A DNA stretch of 64,000 nucleotides from an uncultured Sphingomonadaceae bacterium (GCA_947488625.1 CANKZR010000002.1:62001-126000), one strand, 5' to 3'. Shown: positions 42,690 through 52,371, numbered from the stretch's first letter. Program-made: numbers and translations. Notes: generated by a model not told the origin, from the letters alone.

Positions 42690-45339
42690 GGCTGCGGCTG
42701 ACCTGTTCGTAGGTGTCTCGCGAAAGTTTCGGCGCAGCGGCAATGCGCTCCAGCTGCTCCTTCATCATTGCAGACCGCTTGGGCTCCATCCGCCGCCATC
42801 GGCCCAGTTGGGGAACGAATCGCGCGGCGGTCTGCGGATTGATCGGATCCAGCTCCAGGATCACGTCAGCCACCAGCCGGTATCCTTCGCCATCGCTGGC
42901 GTGGAAGGCGTGCGGGTTGTGGGCGAATGCCATGTAGAGCGACCGCACGCGGTTGGGGTTCTTCATGGTGAAGTCGGGATGCTGCGCCAAGGACTTCACA
43001 TGTTCTATCGTCTGGGGGTGCATGGAGCTTGCCTGCAGGGCAAACCACTTGTCCACCACCAGTGCATTGCCCTTGTAGCGATTGTAGAAATCCAGCAGCG
43101 CATTGGTCCGCTCGATACCCGAAACGCCTGTCAGCACCATGAGCGCACCCTGCCGGTCCGTCATGTTGTCGGCGGCTTCGTATTGCGCCCAGGCCAGGGC
43201 ACGGCCCTTGTAGGGATTGCCAGCGGCCAGATACATCAGTGCCTGCGTTTTCACCTTGCGCGCACCTCTTGCCTCGGGATCGAGGCTGTAAGGCACGGCA
43301 GAGGCGCGCTCATGCATGGCGGCGAACTCGACTTCCAGCGAATCGCCAACCGCTGCCCGCAAGGACTGGCGTTCTTCGTGGATGCGGCCCGGATCGGCCA
43401 CGAGCATGGTCTCGGCGAGATAGCTTTCGCTCGGCAGTACCAGCAGTTCGCCGCGCATGAGATCATCGAGCGCATCATCCGTCAGCACGGCCTTGATCGC
43501 GCCGGCGATAGCCGAACGCGCTTCATCCCGCCCGGTATCCGAAAGCTCGCCATCGACGGCCTGCTTCAGATGGGTGACGATCAGGTCCTGCAACGCCTCG
43601 TAACGGGCGAAGGGATCGTCGTCATGAGCGGCGAGAAAAACGAGGTCGTGCTGCGCGATATCCCGCTCGATCACCACCGGTGCGGAGAAACCGCGATTTA
43701 TGGATAGAACGGGTGCCTGCGCAAAACCCTCGAAAGTGAAGCTGGCTTCGTCCCTGTCGAGAATGATCAGCTCCTCGCCACGGTGCTCTTGCGATTCGCG
43801 ATCGAACAAAGCCACTTTCAGCGGAATTGGCATGGGCTTCTTGTCCGGCTGGCCGGGCGTTGGCGGAACGTCCTGCGACAGGTGCAGCGTGGCGGTATCC
43901 CCATCGTGCTCCAGCCGCGCGTTCACCCTCGGTGTGCCGGCCTGCGAGTACCACAGGCGGAACTGCTCGAGATCGAGACCCGCACCATTCTCGATAGCGC
44001 GCACGAAATCCTCGCAGGTCGCGGCCTCCCCATCGTGGCGGTCGAAGTAGAGATCGGTGCCTTTGCGAAAACGCTCTTCGCCGCACATGGTGCGCATCAT
44101 GCGTATGACTTCGGCGCCCTTGTTGTAGACCGTGGCAGTGTAGAAATTGCTGATCTCGCGGTAACTGTCGGGGCGGATCGGATGCGCCAGGGGGCCTGAA
44201 TCCTCCGGGAACTGCGCCCCTCGCAGAACCCGTACATCTTCTATGCGTTTCACGGGCGCACTACCCATGTCCTGGCTGAACAGCTGGTCGCGCAGCACGG
44301 TGAAGCCTTCTTTCAACGAAAGCTGGAACCAGTCGCGGCAGGTGATGCGGTTGCCCGACCAGTTGTGGAAGTATTCGTGCGCGATCACGCCCTCCACCCC
44401 GTCGAAATCGCCGTCGGTCGCGGTATCCTCGTCCGCCAGCACATATTTGGTGTTGAAAACGTTGAGACCCTTGTTCTCCATTGCACCCATGTTGAAATCG
44501 GACACGGCAACGATGTTGAACAGGTCGAGATCGTATTCACGGCCGAAGGTTTCCTCGTCCCACGTCATCGACTTTTTCAGCGATTCCATGGCGTGGCCCG
44601 TACGATCGAGATCGCCTTCGCGCACGTAGATGTTCAGCGTGACTTCGCGACCATTCATGGTGGTGAAGCTGTCGGTGTTGGCCACCAGTTGTCCTGCCAC
44701 CAGCGCGAACAGGTAGCTGGGCTTGGGCCAGGGGTCGTGCCACTCGGCCCAGTGCGTGCCATTCTCGCCGTCGCCGGTAGCTTCCAGATTGCCGTTGCAC
44801 AGCAGCACCGGAAATGTCTCGGCGTCGCCGCGCATGGTGACACGATAGATGGACAATACGTCGGGCCGGTCGGGGAAGAAGGTGATGCGGCGAAACCCTT
44901 CCGCCTCGCACTGGGTGCACAGCATGCCGTCCGAAGCATAGAGACCCATCAGCTGGGTATTTGCCGAAGGATCGATCTCTGTCGCAATCCGGATTTCATG
45001 CGCCTCGCCCGGCAGGGTGACCAGAAGATCGCCCCCGTCCATGGACCAGCTGTTGCTGGGTTCACCGTCGATAGAAACCGAGATCACCTCGAGCCCATCG
45101 CCGTTCAGGCGGATGGTGGGAGAGGGCTCGGCCTTGGCATTGCGCGCGACACTCATGGTCGAAACCACGCGCGTTGCATTCAGCCCAAGATCAAAGTCGA
45201 GGCTGACTTCGGGCACCAGCCAGGGGAACGGCTGGTAATCCTCGCGCCGAATTGCAGGCGGTTCCTTCGGCGTGCGGGCTGCATCGGCGAGTTCGGGGTT
45301 TCCATCGGGGGTCGAGGGTGTGCGTGCGATGTCCATCAT
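42682..45339 (-). CDS. pepN: Aminopeptidase N
   Basis: M1-family zinc metalloaminopeptidase, 885 residues, which removes N-terminal residues in the cytoplasm. Motifs: the substrate exopeptidase sequence DFNMGAMENKGLNVFNTKYVL, zinc site VIAHEYFHNWSGNRITCRDW (HExxH ... E), and the catalytic Tyr in the region TATVYNKGAEVIRMM. The C-terminal helical domain is of the bacterial PepN type (TMKNPNRVRSLYMAFAHNPHAFHASDGEGY). It is divergent from the SDR gene, with pgeF immediately downstream. Confidence 0.95.
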   Translation of the reverse strand: MMDIARTPSTPDGNPELADAARTPKEPPAIRREDYQPFPWLVPEVSLDFDLGLNATRVVSTMSVARNAKAEPSPTIRLNGDGLEVISVSIDGEPSNSWSMDGGDLLVTLPGEAHEIRIATEIDPSANTQLMGLYASDGMLCTQCEAEGFRRITFFPDRPDVLSIYRVTMRGDAETFPVLLCNGNLEATGDGENGTHWAEWHDPWPKPSYLFALVAGQLVANTDSFTTMNGREVTLNIYVREGDLDRTGHAMESLKKSMTWDEETFGREYDLDLFNIVAVSDFNMGAMENKGLNVFNTKYVLADEDTATDGDFDGVEGVIAHEYFHNWSGNRITCRDWFQLSLKEGFTVLRDQLFSQDMGSAPVKRIEDVRVLRGAQFPEDSGPLAHPIRPDSYREISNFYTATVYNKGAEVIRMMRTMCGEERFRKGTDLYFDRHDGEAATCEDFVRAIENGAGLDLEQFRLWYSQAGTPRVNARLEHDGDTATLHLSQDVPPTPGQPDKKPMPIPLKVALFDRESQEHRGEELIILDRDEASFTFEGFAQAPVLSINRGFSAPVVIERDIAQHDLVFLAAHDDDPFARYEALQDLIVTHLKQAVDGELSDTGRDEARSAIAGAIKAVLTDDALDDLMRGELLVLPSESYLAETMLVADPGRIHEERQSLRAAVGDSLEVEFAAMHERASAVPYSLDPEARGARKVKTQALMYLAAGNPYKGRALAWAQYEAADNMTDRQGALMVLTGVSGIERTNALLDFYNRYKGNALVVDKWFALQASSMHPQTIEHVKSLAQHPDFTMKNPNRVRSLYMAFAHNPHAFHASDGEGYRLVADVILELDPINPQTAARFVPQLGRWRRMEPKRSAMMKEQLERIAAAPKLSRDTYEQVSRSLG

Positions 45340-45389
45340 GCTGGCCTAAAATCCTTGGGTTGGCGCGTCGAATGTTTAGAACGCACGAC

Positions 45390-46175
45390 ATGGCGCATCT
45401 GTTCATTTTCGGGCTCGGATATTCGGCGAAGCGTATTGCGAGGCTGGCCAAGGCGGCGGGCTGGCAAATTTCGGCCACCGGTTCCGATGGCAATCTGGAC
45501 TTCGCGAATCGCGATTCGGTAAACGCAGCACTGCGAAAGGCGACGCACGTCCTTTCCTCCGTTCCCCCGGACCGGGAGTGCGGCGCGGACCCGGTGCTGG
45601 ATACATACGGCGCAAGGTTGGAAGCCGAGTGGCTCGGCTATCTTTCCTCAACCGGCGTCTATGGCGATACGCAGGGTGCCTGGGTCGATGAAAGCGCGCC
45701 TACCGGGTCAGGCAGACGCACGGCGCGGGCGACGTGCGATGGCGCGTGGCTGGCGCTGGGCGCGCGGGTTTTCCGCCTGCCGGGAATATACGGTCCGGGT
45801 CGCAGCGCATTCGACCGTATCAGCGCGGGCAAGGCACACCGCATCGATCTGCCGGATCAGGTGTTCAGCCGCGTACATGTTAGCGATATCGCCAGCGGCG
45901 TGCTGGCAGCGCTGGGCGGCGACGCCCCGCCGGGCGCCTACAATATTTCCGACGACTTGCCCTCCAGCCAGAACAGCGTCATCGAGGAAGCCTGTCGCAT
46001 GCTGAACATCCCGCCGCCGCCGTTGCAAAGTATGGAGGAGGCGGGCCTTTCCCCCATGGCGCGCGGTTTTTATGCGGAGAACCGGCGCGTGGCGAACGGC
46101 AAGGCGAAGCGGGTTCTGGGCTGGACGCCTGCCTATCCCACCTATCGCGAAGGTCTCAGGGCTGTGCGGGAATAG
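45390..46175 (+). CDS. NAD(P)-dependent epimerase/SDR-family protein
   Basis: Starts with a nucleotide-binding MAHLFIFGLGYSAKRIARLAKAAGW (GxGxxA variant), then LSSTGVYGDTQGAWVDESAPTGSGRR and RVFRLPGIYGPGRSAFDRI, common to extended SDR proteins and to YeeZ-type family members. The classical YxxxK active site is not obvious (here the region has TARATCDGAW), so catalysis by the usual mechanism is doubtful. The track begins 46 codons upstream inside the pepN promoter region; ATG 45390 is preferred. Divergent from pepN; 3' end overlaps the DMT transporter tail to tail. Confidence 0.75.
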   Translation: MAHLFIFGLGYSAKRIARLAKAAGWQISATGSDGNLDFANRDSVNAALRKATHVLSSVPPDRECGADPVLDTYGARLEAEWLGYLSSTGVYGDTQGAWVDESAPTGSGRRTARATCDGAWLALGARVFRLPGIYGPGRSAFDRISAGKAHRIDLPDQVFSRVHVSDIASGVLAALGGDAPPGAYNISDDLPSSQNSVIEEACRMLNIPPPPLQSMEEAGLSPMARGFYAENRRVANGKAKRVLGWTPAYPTYREGLRAVRE

Positions 46176-47109
46176 GTTTCGCCGGAACCGGCTTTGCCTT
46201 GGCCTGCCGTGCACGCAGGGCAATCACCAGCCCGATCACCGCCAGTACCGCACCCGAAATGGTCAGCGCGTTCCAGCGATAGTTCTCGAACAGCGTGCTC
46301 AGCAGCATGGCGACGATCACCGTCACGATGCCATTGTAGGCCGCGCGGCCCGCGCCGATCTCGCGCACCAGCGTGTAGTGCAACGGGAAGGTAACCACGC
46401 TCCCGGCAATCGCCAGCCAGCCGATGCCCAGCCAGAACGTCGTACGGTCCGGCAGCACGGGCGGCCCCGCGGTGACCCACGCCAGCGCCACGTCGGCAAT
46501 CGTTCCATAAAGCATGGCCCAGGCCAGCAGGCTGACCATGGGCAGCGCGCGACCGGTTTCGTTCGCCTGCACCACGTTGGCGATACTGGCCGACAGGATA
46601 CCCAGCACGGCCCAGACGATACCCAGCGGGATCGAGCCACCCAGCGGATTGAGCCCGGCCTCGTGCCACAACAGCAGGCTGATCCCCGCCATCGCGATGA
46701 AGGTGCCGACCACGAAGTTTCGCGTGATGCGCTGTCCCAGCAGCAACCACCCGAGGAGGGCATTGAAAACGATCAGAAGGGTGAACATCACCGCCACGAT
46801 GCCCGATGTCAGGTGCAGTTCGGCGCGATAGACGAAATTGAAATTACCGCAGAACTGCGCAATCCCCACGGCCAGCGCCAGCAGGTGGCCCGCCTTGCCG
46901 ATAGCAAGCGCCTTGCCCATCAGCCGTGCGACGATGAAGATGGCAGGCGTTGCCACCAGGAAGCGGATGGCAACGGACCAGCTTGGTGCAACGCCATCAA
47001 TCTGGTCGGTTATCACCCACCAGGTGCTGCCCCAGATCATGCCGGTCAGCAGGAAGGGGATAACGACACGCGGCCGCAGCAGCGTGTGATCGGGATGGGG
47101 CAGGCTCAT
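46156..47109 (-). CDS. DMT-family (EamA) transporter
   Basis: Ten hydrophobic segments in two EamA repeats, for example VVIPFLLTGMIWGSTWWVITDQIDG, MGKALAIGKAGHLLALAVGIAQFCGNF, VVGTFIAMAGISLLLWHEAG and WLGIGWLAIAGSVVTFPLHYTLV. Efflux of amino acids or metabolites is typical of the family; the substrate is unknown. The track adds 82 low-quality codons; ATG 47109 (MSLPHPDHTLLRPRVV) overlaps the threonine aldolase stop (ATGA). Coupling to threonine aldolase hints at amino-acid export, which is inference. Confidence 0.85.
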   Translation of the reverse strand: MSLPHPDHTLLRPRVVIPFLLTGMIWGSTWWVITDQIDGVAPSWSVAIRFLVATPAIFIVARLMGKALAIGKAGHLLALAVGIAQFCGNFNFVYRAELHLTSGIVAVMFTLLIVFNALLGWLLLGQRITRNFVVGTFIAMAGISLLLWHEAGLNPLGGSIPLGIVWAVLGILSASIANVVQANETGRALPMVSLLAWAMLYGTIADVALAWVTAGPPVLPDRTTFWLGIGWLAIAGSVVTFPLHYTLVREIGAGRAAYNGIVTVIVAMLLSTLFENYRWNALTISGAVLAVIGLVIALRARQAKAKPVPAKPIPAQP

Positions 47110-48101
47110 AAAGCAGCAATGGCCTTTCCAAGCGCATGGGCATGATCGGGAACGGTCGCCCAGCTGGTGACGAGGCGGATGCTCGCATCGTCCCAGTCGT
47201 AGAAGGCGAAACCCTGCTCGCGCAGGCTTGCGCGATCGTCCGCATTCATCCGCACGAACAATTCGTTCGCTTCGACCGGGTAAAGCAGCCGGTCGCTGGC
47301 CGCGCTTGCGATTTCGGTAGCCACCGCGTTGGCACTGCGAGCGTTCTCCAGCCACAAGTCGTCATCGAGCATTGCCAGAATCTGCGCCGCGAGGAAGCGC
47401 CCCTTGCTTTGCAGATGGCCAGCGCGCTTGCGGCGATAGCGGATCATGTCCGCCTTTTCGGTGTCGAACAGGATTACAGCTTCTGCACCCATCCCTCCGT
47501 TCTTCACGAAACCGAAGCTGAGCGCGTCGACCGGGCCCGCCGACTCGGCAGGCGAAACGCCTAGAAATGCAGTGGCGTTACCGAAGCGGGCACCGTCCAT
47601 GTGCAGGCCGAGGCCGCGCTCCTTCGCCAGAGCCGAGATGGCGGCAACTTCATCGGGCCGGTAACACAACCCGTATTCGCTTGCCTGCGTGATCGAGATT
47701 GCCTGCGCCGGAACCTGATGCACGCCCCGCGTAATGCCTTTCAATACGTCGCCAATCGAACCAGGCGTCAGCTTCGCGCCCGCGCCTTGGGCCAGCAGCA
47801 ATTTCGCGCCGTGCAGGTAGAAACCGGGCGCGCCGCATTCGTCCATCTCGATATGCGCCTCTTCGTGGCACACCACGCCGCCATGCGGATCGACCATCGT
47901 CGCCAGCGCAAGACAATTGGCCGCCGTGCCCGTTGCCACCCACAGCGCCGCGCAATCGCGGCCGAACATGGCGGTGAAGCGCGCGTCCAGCTCGCGGCTC
48001 AGCGCATCGGTATCGTAAGGCGTATCGGGCGCATCGGCCGCGCGCATCGCCTCCCACAGGCGGGGATGGACGGGGGCGGCGTTATCGGACAGGAATTGCA
48101 T
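47106..48101 (-). CDS. ltaE: Low-specificity L-threonine aldolase
   Basis: PLP enzyme of the beta-eliminating lyase/aldolase group, splitting threonine or allo-threonine to glycine and acetaldehyde. Features: FLSDNAAPVHPRLWEAM at the N-terminus, ALWVATGTAANCLALATMVDPHGGVVCHEEAHIEMDECGA, GLGLHMDGARFGNATAFL and the PLP-lysine region VDALSFGFVKNGGMGAEAVILF. 331 residues is normal. It is upstream of and coupled to the DMT transporter. The MDGARF motif is typical of the family. Confidence 0.9.
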   Translation of the reverse strand: MQFLSDNAAPVHPRLWEAMRAADAPDTPYDTDALSRELDARFTAMFGRDCAALWVATGTAANCLALATMVDPHGGVVCHEEAHIEMDECGAPGFYLHGAKLLLAQGAGAKLTPGSIGDVLKGITRGVHQVPAQAISITQASEYGLCYRPDEVAAISALAKERGLGLHMDGARFGNATAFLGVSPAESAGPVDALSFGFVKNGGMGAEAVILFDTEKADMIRYRRKRAGHLQSKGRFLAAQILAMLDDDLWLENARSANAVATEIASAASDRLLYPVEANELFVRMNADDRASLREQGFAFYDWDDASIRLVTSWATVPDHAHALGKAIAAL

Positions 48102-48151
48102 CGCGGAACGCCATGGCCTCGGGGATCGTTCAGCGCAAGAAGGAGAAGTCC

Positions 48152-48448
48152 ATGCCAGAGATCAGCGTAACCGACGAAACCACCCACGGCGCATACAGCG
48201 CGAAGGTAGATGGTGCCGAACAGCCTGCCGAACTGACCTGGCAAGCGCGTGGCAGTGCGCGCATCGCGAACCACACCTTCACCCCGCCCGAAGCGCGCGG
48301 CAAGGGTATCGCTTTCGATCTGGTGGAGTTCATGGTGCAGGACGCACGCGACAAGGGCTTCACCATCGTGCCGCAATGCTCTTATGTCGCCGCCCAGTTT
48401 CGCAAGCACCCGGAATGGGCGGACGTTCGCGCGGAGATTGAAAGCTAG
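48152..48448 (+). CDS. Small GNAT-like N-acyltransferase (YidJ/NATD1 type)
   Basis: 98-residue single-domain member of the GNAT superfamily. It has TDETTHGAYSAKVDGAEQPAELTWQARGSARIANHTFTPPEARGKGIAFDLVEFMVQDARDKGFTIVPQCSYVAAQFRKHPEWADV. The acetyl-CoA loop is ARGKGIA (R/QxxGxG/A). The ending V..CSYV..F.RHPE is characteristic. Acceptor unknown. The track starts at 48113; ATG 48152 has AAGGAGA upstream. Between two minus-strand genes. Confidence 0.85.
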   Translation: MPEISVTDETTHGAYSAKVDGAEQPAELTWQARGSARIANHTFTPPEARGKGIAFDLVEFMVQDARDKGFTIVPQCSYVAAQFRKHPEWADVRAEIES

Positions 48449-48469
48449 GCCGCGCAGTTAATTAGGCGA

Positions 48470-50056
48470 TTATCTGGGCAGCTTGGCAAAATCGACCGCG
48501 GCAATCGATTCCAGTACCCTCGCCCTTATTTCCTGCGCGTCTTCAAGCGGCAGCCCCTCGATGGCGAAGCTTCCGCCCGCCAGGCCGAATTTCAGGTCGC
48601 AATAGCCACGCAGTCTGGCGAGCGGCCCTTGTGCCACTTCGATCGATTGCAGCTTGATACGGCTGGCGACCTCGGTGCGCGGGGCCAGCCAGCCCCGCCG
48701 CGTATAGACGTATTGCGCGTCCACAGCATGGCGGTGATAACGCCAGAGGAAAGCCTGCTGCACGGCAAAGATCACCCCGAAGATGGACATGATCACTGCA
48801 CCGATGCCCAATCCCTGCGCCTCGGGAGGCAAGAGCCATCTGGCGACCAAGAAGGCAAGCGCAGCCAGAAAACAAAGTCCGGCGCTCAATGCCACCTTGT
48901 CCGCCCGGTAGTTCGCACTGGGGCGATGCCATGACACAGCCGCATGCGGCAGGGCGAAGCCGGAGGCATCCACGATGGGTTGCAACTCATCGAGCCTGGC
49001 GAAAGGCGCGACGTCGTGGTTCGCATTCTTCGCATCCTGCGCCAGGCTGATGAAGGAAAGGCCGTGCCAGCCGAACAGGCGGCGGACGATTCCGGTTTTC
49101 AGCACAAGCGCCTGAACACGGTGGACGGGCATGACCACGTCGGTCTTGGTCAGCAACCCACGGCGGCGGCGAAAGCCCTTTGGCGTGCGCTCCAGCCGGA
49201 ATTCCCAATCGCGCAGGAAAGTTGTGACGATACCGCTGGCCATGCCGACAACGATCAGCGCAGCCACGGAATACACCAGAGCGGCGATCTGCGCCGCGGC
49301 GCCGTATCCGGAAACCAGCGCTCCGGCTTGTTCGATACCGTCTCTTCGGAACCAGTCTCCCACTGCATCCCACACATCGAAAGGCAGCAGGAATTCCAAT
49401 TGCTGCATCGCGCCCAGCAGCACGGCGAATACGACCAGCGAAAAATTGAACAGGCCGAAGGTAAGCAGCCGCCTGGTATCCATGGCGAAAAGCGTTTCGC
49501 CCACGGGTTCGGCGCGCGTTTCGGAAGCCTGCGCCTCGCTGTGCGTGACGGGCGCTTTCTCGCCATCCACCATTTCGCGCACCGAATCGCGAAGCCTCTC
49601 GCCCTCGCTTTCCGAAACATAGGAGAGCTTCAGCTCGTCTTTGCCGCCCGCGCCGGTTTCGAACTTCACTTCAACCAAGCCCAGCAGGCGCGGGATCAGT
49701 TTCTGTTCGAGGCTGACATCCTGGATACGATCATAGGGAACAGAGCGCGCAGAACGGCTGATGATGCCCTGCTCCAGGCGAACGTCGTTTTCACCGATCC
49801 GGTAGCGCAGGCGATACCACGATAGCCATGCGCCGCCGACCATAAGGCTGAACAGCACGATGCCCCCAAGACCCAGCGCCAACGCCGCCCAGCCGGTAGC
49901 GCCACCCTCTTTGGAAACAGAGTAGAGCGCAAAACCGATGGGGATCAGCGCCTGCCCCCCGGTGCGCACCGTGTTCACCACGAGTGTGAGCGTGCTGACC
50001 CGTCGCCATTCGCCGATCCTGGCGTCTTGCAGTTGCGTTCCGGCCTCGGCGTTCAC
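48470..50056 (-). CDS. PH-domain (bPH2/YdbT-like) membrane protein, 528 aa
   Basis: Contains repeated bacterial PH-type domains (DUF304/bPH2): WYRLRYRIGENDVRLEQGIISRSARSVPYDRIQDVSLEQKLIPRLLGLVEVKFETGA, a second copy around EFRLERTPKGFRRRRGLLTKTDVVMPVHRVQALVLKTGIVRRLFGWHGLSFISL, and a third around YVYTRRGWLAPRTEVASRIKLQSIEVAQGPLARLRGYCDLKFGL. Membrane segments lie between. YdbS and YdbT of Bacillus are relatives associated with resistance to a bacteriocin; the function here is unknown. Start overlaps the stop of the YdbS-like gene (ATGA). Confidence 0.82.
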   Translation of the reverse strand: MNAEAGTQLQDARIGEWRRVSTLTLVVNTVRTGGQALIPIGFALYSVSKEGGATGWAALALGLGGIVLFSLMVGGAWLSWYRLRYRIGENDVRLEQGIISRSARSVPYDRIQDVSLEQKLIPRLLGLVEVKFETGAGGKDELKLSYVSESEGERLRDSVREMVDGEKAPVTHSEAQASETRAEPVGETLFAMDTRRLLTFGLFNFSLVVFAVLLGAMQQLEFLLPFDVWDAVGDWFRRDGIEQAGALVSGYGAAAQIAALVYSVAALIVVGMASGIVTTFLRDWEFRLERTPKGFRRRRGLLTKTDVVMPVHRVQALVLKTGIVRRLFGWHGLSFISLAQDAKNANHDVAPFARLDELQPIVDASGFALPHAAVSWHRPSANYRADKVALSAGLCFLAALAFLVARWLLPPEAQGLGIGAVIMSIFGVIFAVQQAFLWRYHRHAVDAQYVYTRRGWLAPRTEVASRIKLQSIEVAQGPLARLRGYCDLKFGLAGGSFAIEGLPLEDAQEIRARVLESIAAVDFAKLPR

Positions 50057-50526
50057 AGCGATTCGCGCTTCACATGGGCGCGGATATCCTCCCGCATGGC
50101 CACCGCAGTATCATGGGCAAGACCCGGCAAGGTGACGGAAGAATTATGCGTGCCTGCCGTGTGCAGGATCAGTCGCGCAATGCCGAAAGTACGCTCCAGC
50201 GGGCCCTGTTCCACATCAAGGTGCTGCACCCGGCTGAACGGCACGACGGTATCGGCATGAAACATCACCCCTTTCACCACGCGCAAGCGATCGTCCGACA
50301 TGTGATAGCCACGCGCCATGTAGCGCTTGAGCGGCACGAGGATCACGAAGACCAGCGCGATCAGTACAGGCACAATCATCGGCGCCCAGGTCCATGGCGA
50401 GGGGAAGGCCCCGACCACGCCCAGCACCGTGGCGGCGATAAGGAACGGCAGGACAGTCAGCGCACCCTCGATCCGCATGACGGTGGTGTAGGCCGGATCG
50501 AGTTTGGTGAGCGGTTCTGTGTCCAT
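50053..50526 (-). CDS. PH-domain (YdbS-like) membrane protein, 157 aa
   Basis: Two hydrophobic segments, EGALTVLPFLIAATVLGVVGAF and WAPMIVPVLIALVFVILVPL, are followed by one bPH2 domain: YHMSDDRLRVVKGVMFHADTVVPFSRVQHLDVEQGPLERTFGIARLILHTAGTHNSSVTLPGLAHDTAVAMREDI. The single-domain protein followed by the larger multi-domain protein is the usual YdbS-YdbT arrangement. Both are probably inner-membrane proteins acting together. Confidence 0.85.
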   Translation of the reverse strand: MDTEPLTKLDPAYTTVMRIEGALTVLPFLIAATVLGVVGAFPSPWTWAPMIVPVLIALVFVILVPLKRYMARGYHMSDDRLRVVKGVMFHADTVVPFSRVQHLDVEQGPLERTFGIARLILHTAGTHNSSVTLPGLAHDTAVAMREDIRAHVKRESL

Positions 50527-50559
50527 CTGGTGGTTTATAACGGCAACACACTCTTTTGG

Positions 50560-50795
50560 AAGCCCTCAGGCGCCGGGCGCGGACCGTCCGGCCCGCTTGG
50601 CTTTTCTCGCATTGGCTCGGGCGCGCATTCGCGCTTGCGGTCGCTTGTGCGACCGTGTCCCGCGCGATCTGCTGAATAGAGCGCACGCTCGGTCGGCGAT
50701 TAGCCGGCCGCAAGGCCGAACGGCCGCCCGCAGTGGGCGCAGCTTGCTGCGCGTCTAGCGAGGACGAAGCCGCGGAGGCGGCTTCGCAAAACAAG
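50560..50795 (+). repeat. Structured interspersed repeat, copy B (long form)
   Basis: Two parts. The first (to about 50650) shares GCTTGGCTTTTCTCGCAT and GGCTCGGGCGCGCATTCGCGC followed by TTGCGGTCGC with copy C. The second (50701-50795) has hairpins GGCCGaaCGGCC, GCCCGC/GGGC, GCGCAGC-TT-GCTGCGC, linker CTAGCGAGGACGA, and a terminal 9-bp stem CGAAGCCGC / GCGGCTTCG with loop GGAG (50765-50786). It lies between the PH-domain gene start and the 3' end of tRNA-Thr. Confidence 0.85.
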
Positions 50796-50809
50796 AATGT
50801 GCTGGGAAA

Positions 50810-50884
50810 TGGTGCCACGAGAGAGAATTGAACTCTCGGCCTCACCCTTACCAAGGGTGCGCTCTACCACTGAGCTACCGCGGC
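50810..50884 (-). tRNA. tRNA-Thr (anticodon GGT)
   Basis: Minus-strand sequence begins GCCGCGGTAGCTCAGTGGTAGA and ends GAGAGTTCAATTCTC then CTCGTGGC, A, CCA. The anticodon stem CACCC / GGGTG encloses TTGGTAA, giving GGT, which reads ACC. The acceptor stem pairs with two G-T pairs. The CCA end is encoded. Confidence 0.96.
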
Positions 50885-50975
50885 TAACCGAAACAGGCGC
50901 GCCCTATTGTCGTCTCTCCCATGAAAGTCAAGCCATGCTTGAGCCGAAACGCGCCTTGGGCCAAGGGTATGCGCC

Positions 50976-51146
50976 ATGAGCAACGATTTGTCCCGCGAAG
51001 AAAGACTGGCCGCGCAACTTCGCGCCAATCTCAAACGGCGCAAGGCGCAGAAAAAGGCCATGAGCCAACCGTCGGATCCCGGCAGCGCCAGTCCCGGTGG
51101 GGAAGGTGATTCGCCAGACCTTTCCAAGTCCGCCCGCGAAAGCTAG
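50976..51146 (+). CDS. Small basic protein, conserved alphaproteobacterial type (56 aa)
   Basis: This ORF is too short for the track. The translation starts MSNDLSREERLAAQLRANLK and continues RRKAQKKAMSQPSDPG to a TAG at 51144. The first 28 residues (REERLAAQLRANLKRRKAQ) form a very basic amphipathic helix of a type common in small uncharacterised alphaproteobacterial proteins. The tail is Ser/Pro/Gly-rich. The ATG lies in CGCCATGAGC without a strong ribosome site. It is followed 50 bases later by gpmA. Function unknown. Confidence 0.6.
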   Translation: MSNDLSREERLAAQLRANLKRRKAQKKAMSQPSDPGSASPGGEGDSPDLSKSARES

Positions 51147-51195
51147 TGCGCGCACTCCTGCAAGTTCGCCCTCGTAAACTGAAGTGAGAGAAACA

Positions 51196-51882
51196 TTGCC
51201 CAAGCTGATTCTCGTGCGCCACGGCCAGTCCGAATGGAACCTGGCAGACCGTTTCACCGGCTGGTGGGATGTCGATGTTACCGAAAAGGGCGTGACCGAA
51301 GCAAAAGAGGCGGGCCGCCTGCTGAAGGAAAAGGGCGTGCTGCCCACCCTCGCCTTCACCTCTGTGCAGAAGCGCGCGATCAAGACGCTGCATCTGGCGC
51401 TGGAAGAATGCGACCGGTTGTGGATCCCGGAAACAAAGGACTGGCGCCTGAACGAGCGGCACTATGGCGGGCTGACCGGACTGAACAAGCAGGAAACGCG
51501 CGACAAGCACGGTGATGAGCAGGTACATATCTGGCGCCGCAGCTTCGACGTGCCGCCTCCGGAAATGCCGCAGGGCGACGAATACGATCCCGGCGACGAT
51601 CCGCGTTATGAAGGTATCGAGGTTCCGCAGACGGAGAGCCTGAAGCTGACGATTGAACGCGTTCTGCCCTATTGGAAAAGCGACATCCTGCCCAAGCTGG
51701 AAGCGGGCGAAACGGTGATAATCTCTGCCCACGGCAATTCCCTGCGCGCGCTGGTGAAGCACCTGTCGAACATCTCCGACGACGAGATCACCGGCCTGGA
51801 GATACCCACCGGCCAGCCGATCATCTACGAATTCGAAGGCTCCGCCCCTGTGGGTGAGCGCTATTACCTGAAGGACGCTTGA
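51196..51882 (+). CDS. gpmA: 2,3-bisphosphoglycerate-dependent phosphoglycerate mutase
   Basis: Interconverts 3- and 2-phosphoglycerate in glycolysis. Landmarks: [29 protein letters not shown] with the catalytic His in [44 protein letters not shown] and the second His in [25 protein letters not shown]. The track uses a GTG at 51184; homologues begin at [11 protein letters not shown], so TTG 51196 with GAGAG upstream is more likely (228 residues). First gene of a coupled housekeeping run. Confidence 0.93.
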   Translation: MPKLILVRHGQSEWNLADRFTGWWDVDVTEKGVTEAKEAGRLLKEKGVLPTLAFTSVQKRAIKTLHLALEECDRLWIPETKDWRLNERHYGGLTGLNKQETRDKHGDEQVHIWRRSFDVPPPEMPQGDEYDPGDDPRYEGIEVPQTESLKLTIERVLPYWKSDILPKLEAGETVIISAHGNSLRALVKHLSNISDDEITGLEIPTGQPIIYEFEGSAPVGERYYLKDA

Positions 51883-51886
51883 GCTT

Positions 51887-52371
51887 ATGAGCGCCCCCGT
51901 TGCAATCGTGATGGGCAGCCAGTCGGACTGGCCAACCATGACAAAGGCCGCCGCCGTGCTGGACGAACTGGGCGTGGCATACGATGCGCGCATCGTTTCC
52001 GCGCATCGCACGCCGGACAGGTTGCATGCCTTCGGCAAGGGGGCGGCAGACGAAGGCTTCAAGGTTGTGATCGCGGGCGCAGGCGGCGCAGCGCACCTTC
52101 CCGGCATGATCGCCGCACTCACGCATCTGCCGGTGCTGGGCGTACCTGTGCAGAGCCGCGCGCTCTCGGGTCTCGATAGCCTGCTGTCCATCGTGCAGAT
52201 GCCCGCAGGCGTGCCCACCGGAACGCTGGCCATCGGCGACGCGGGCGCAACGAATGCAGGGATCATGGCGGCTTCCATTCTCGCCCTCAACGACGAAGCG
52301 CTCACCGGTCGGCTGAAAGCCTATCGCGCTTCGCAGACGGACAAGGTGGCAGACAAACCTTCGGACAATTC

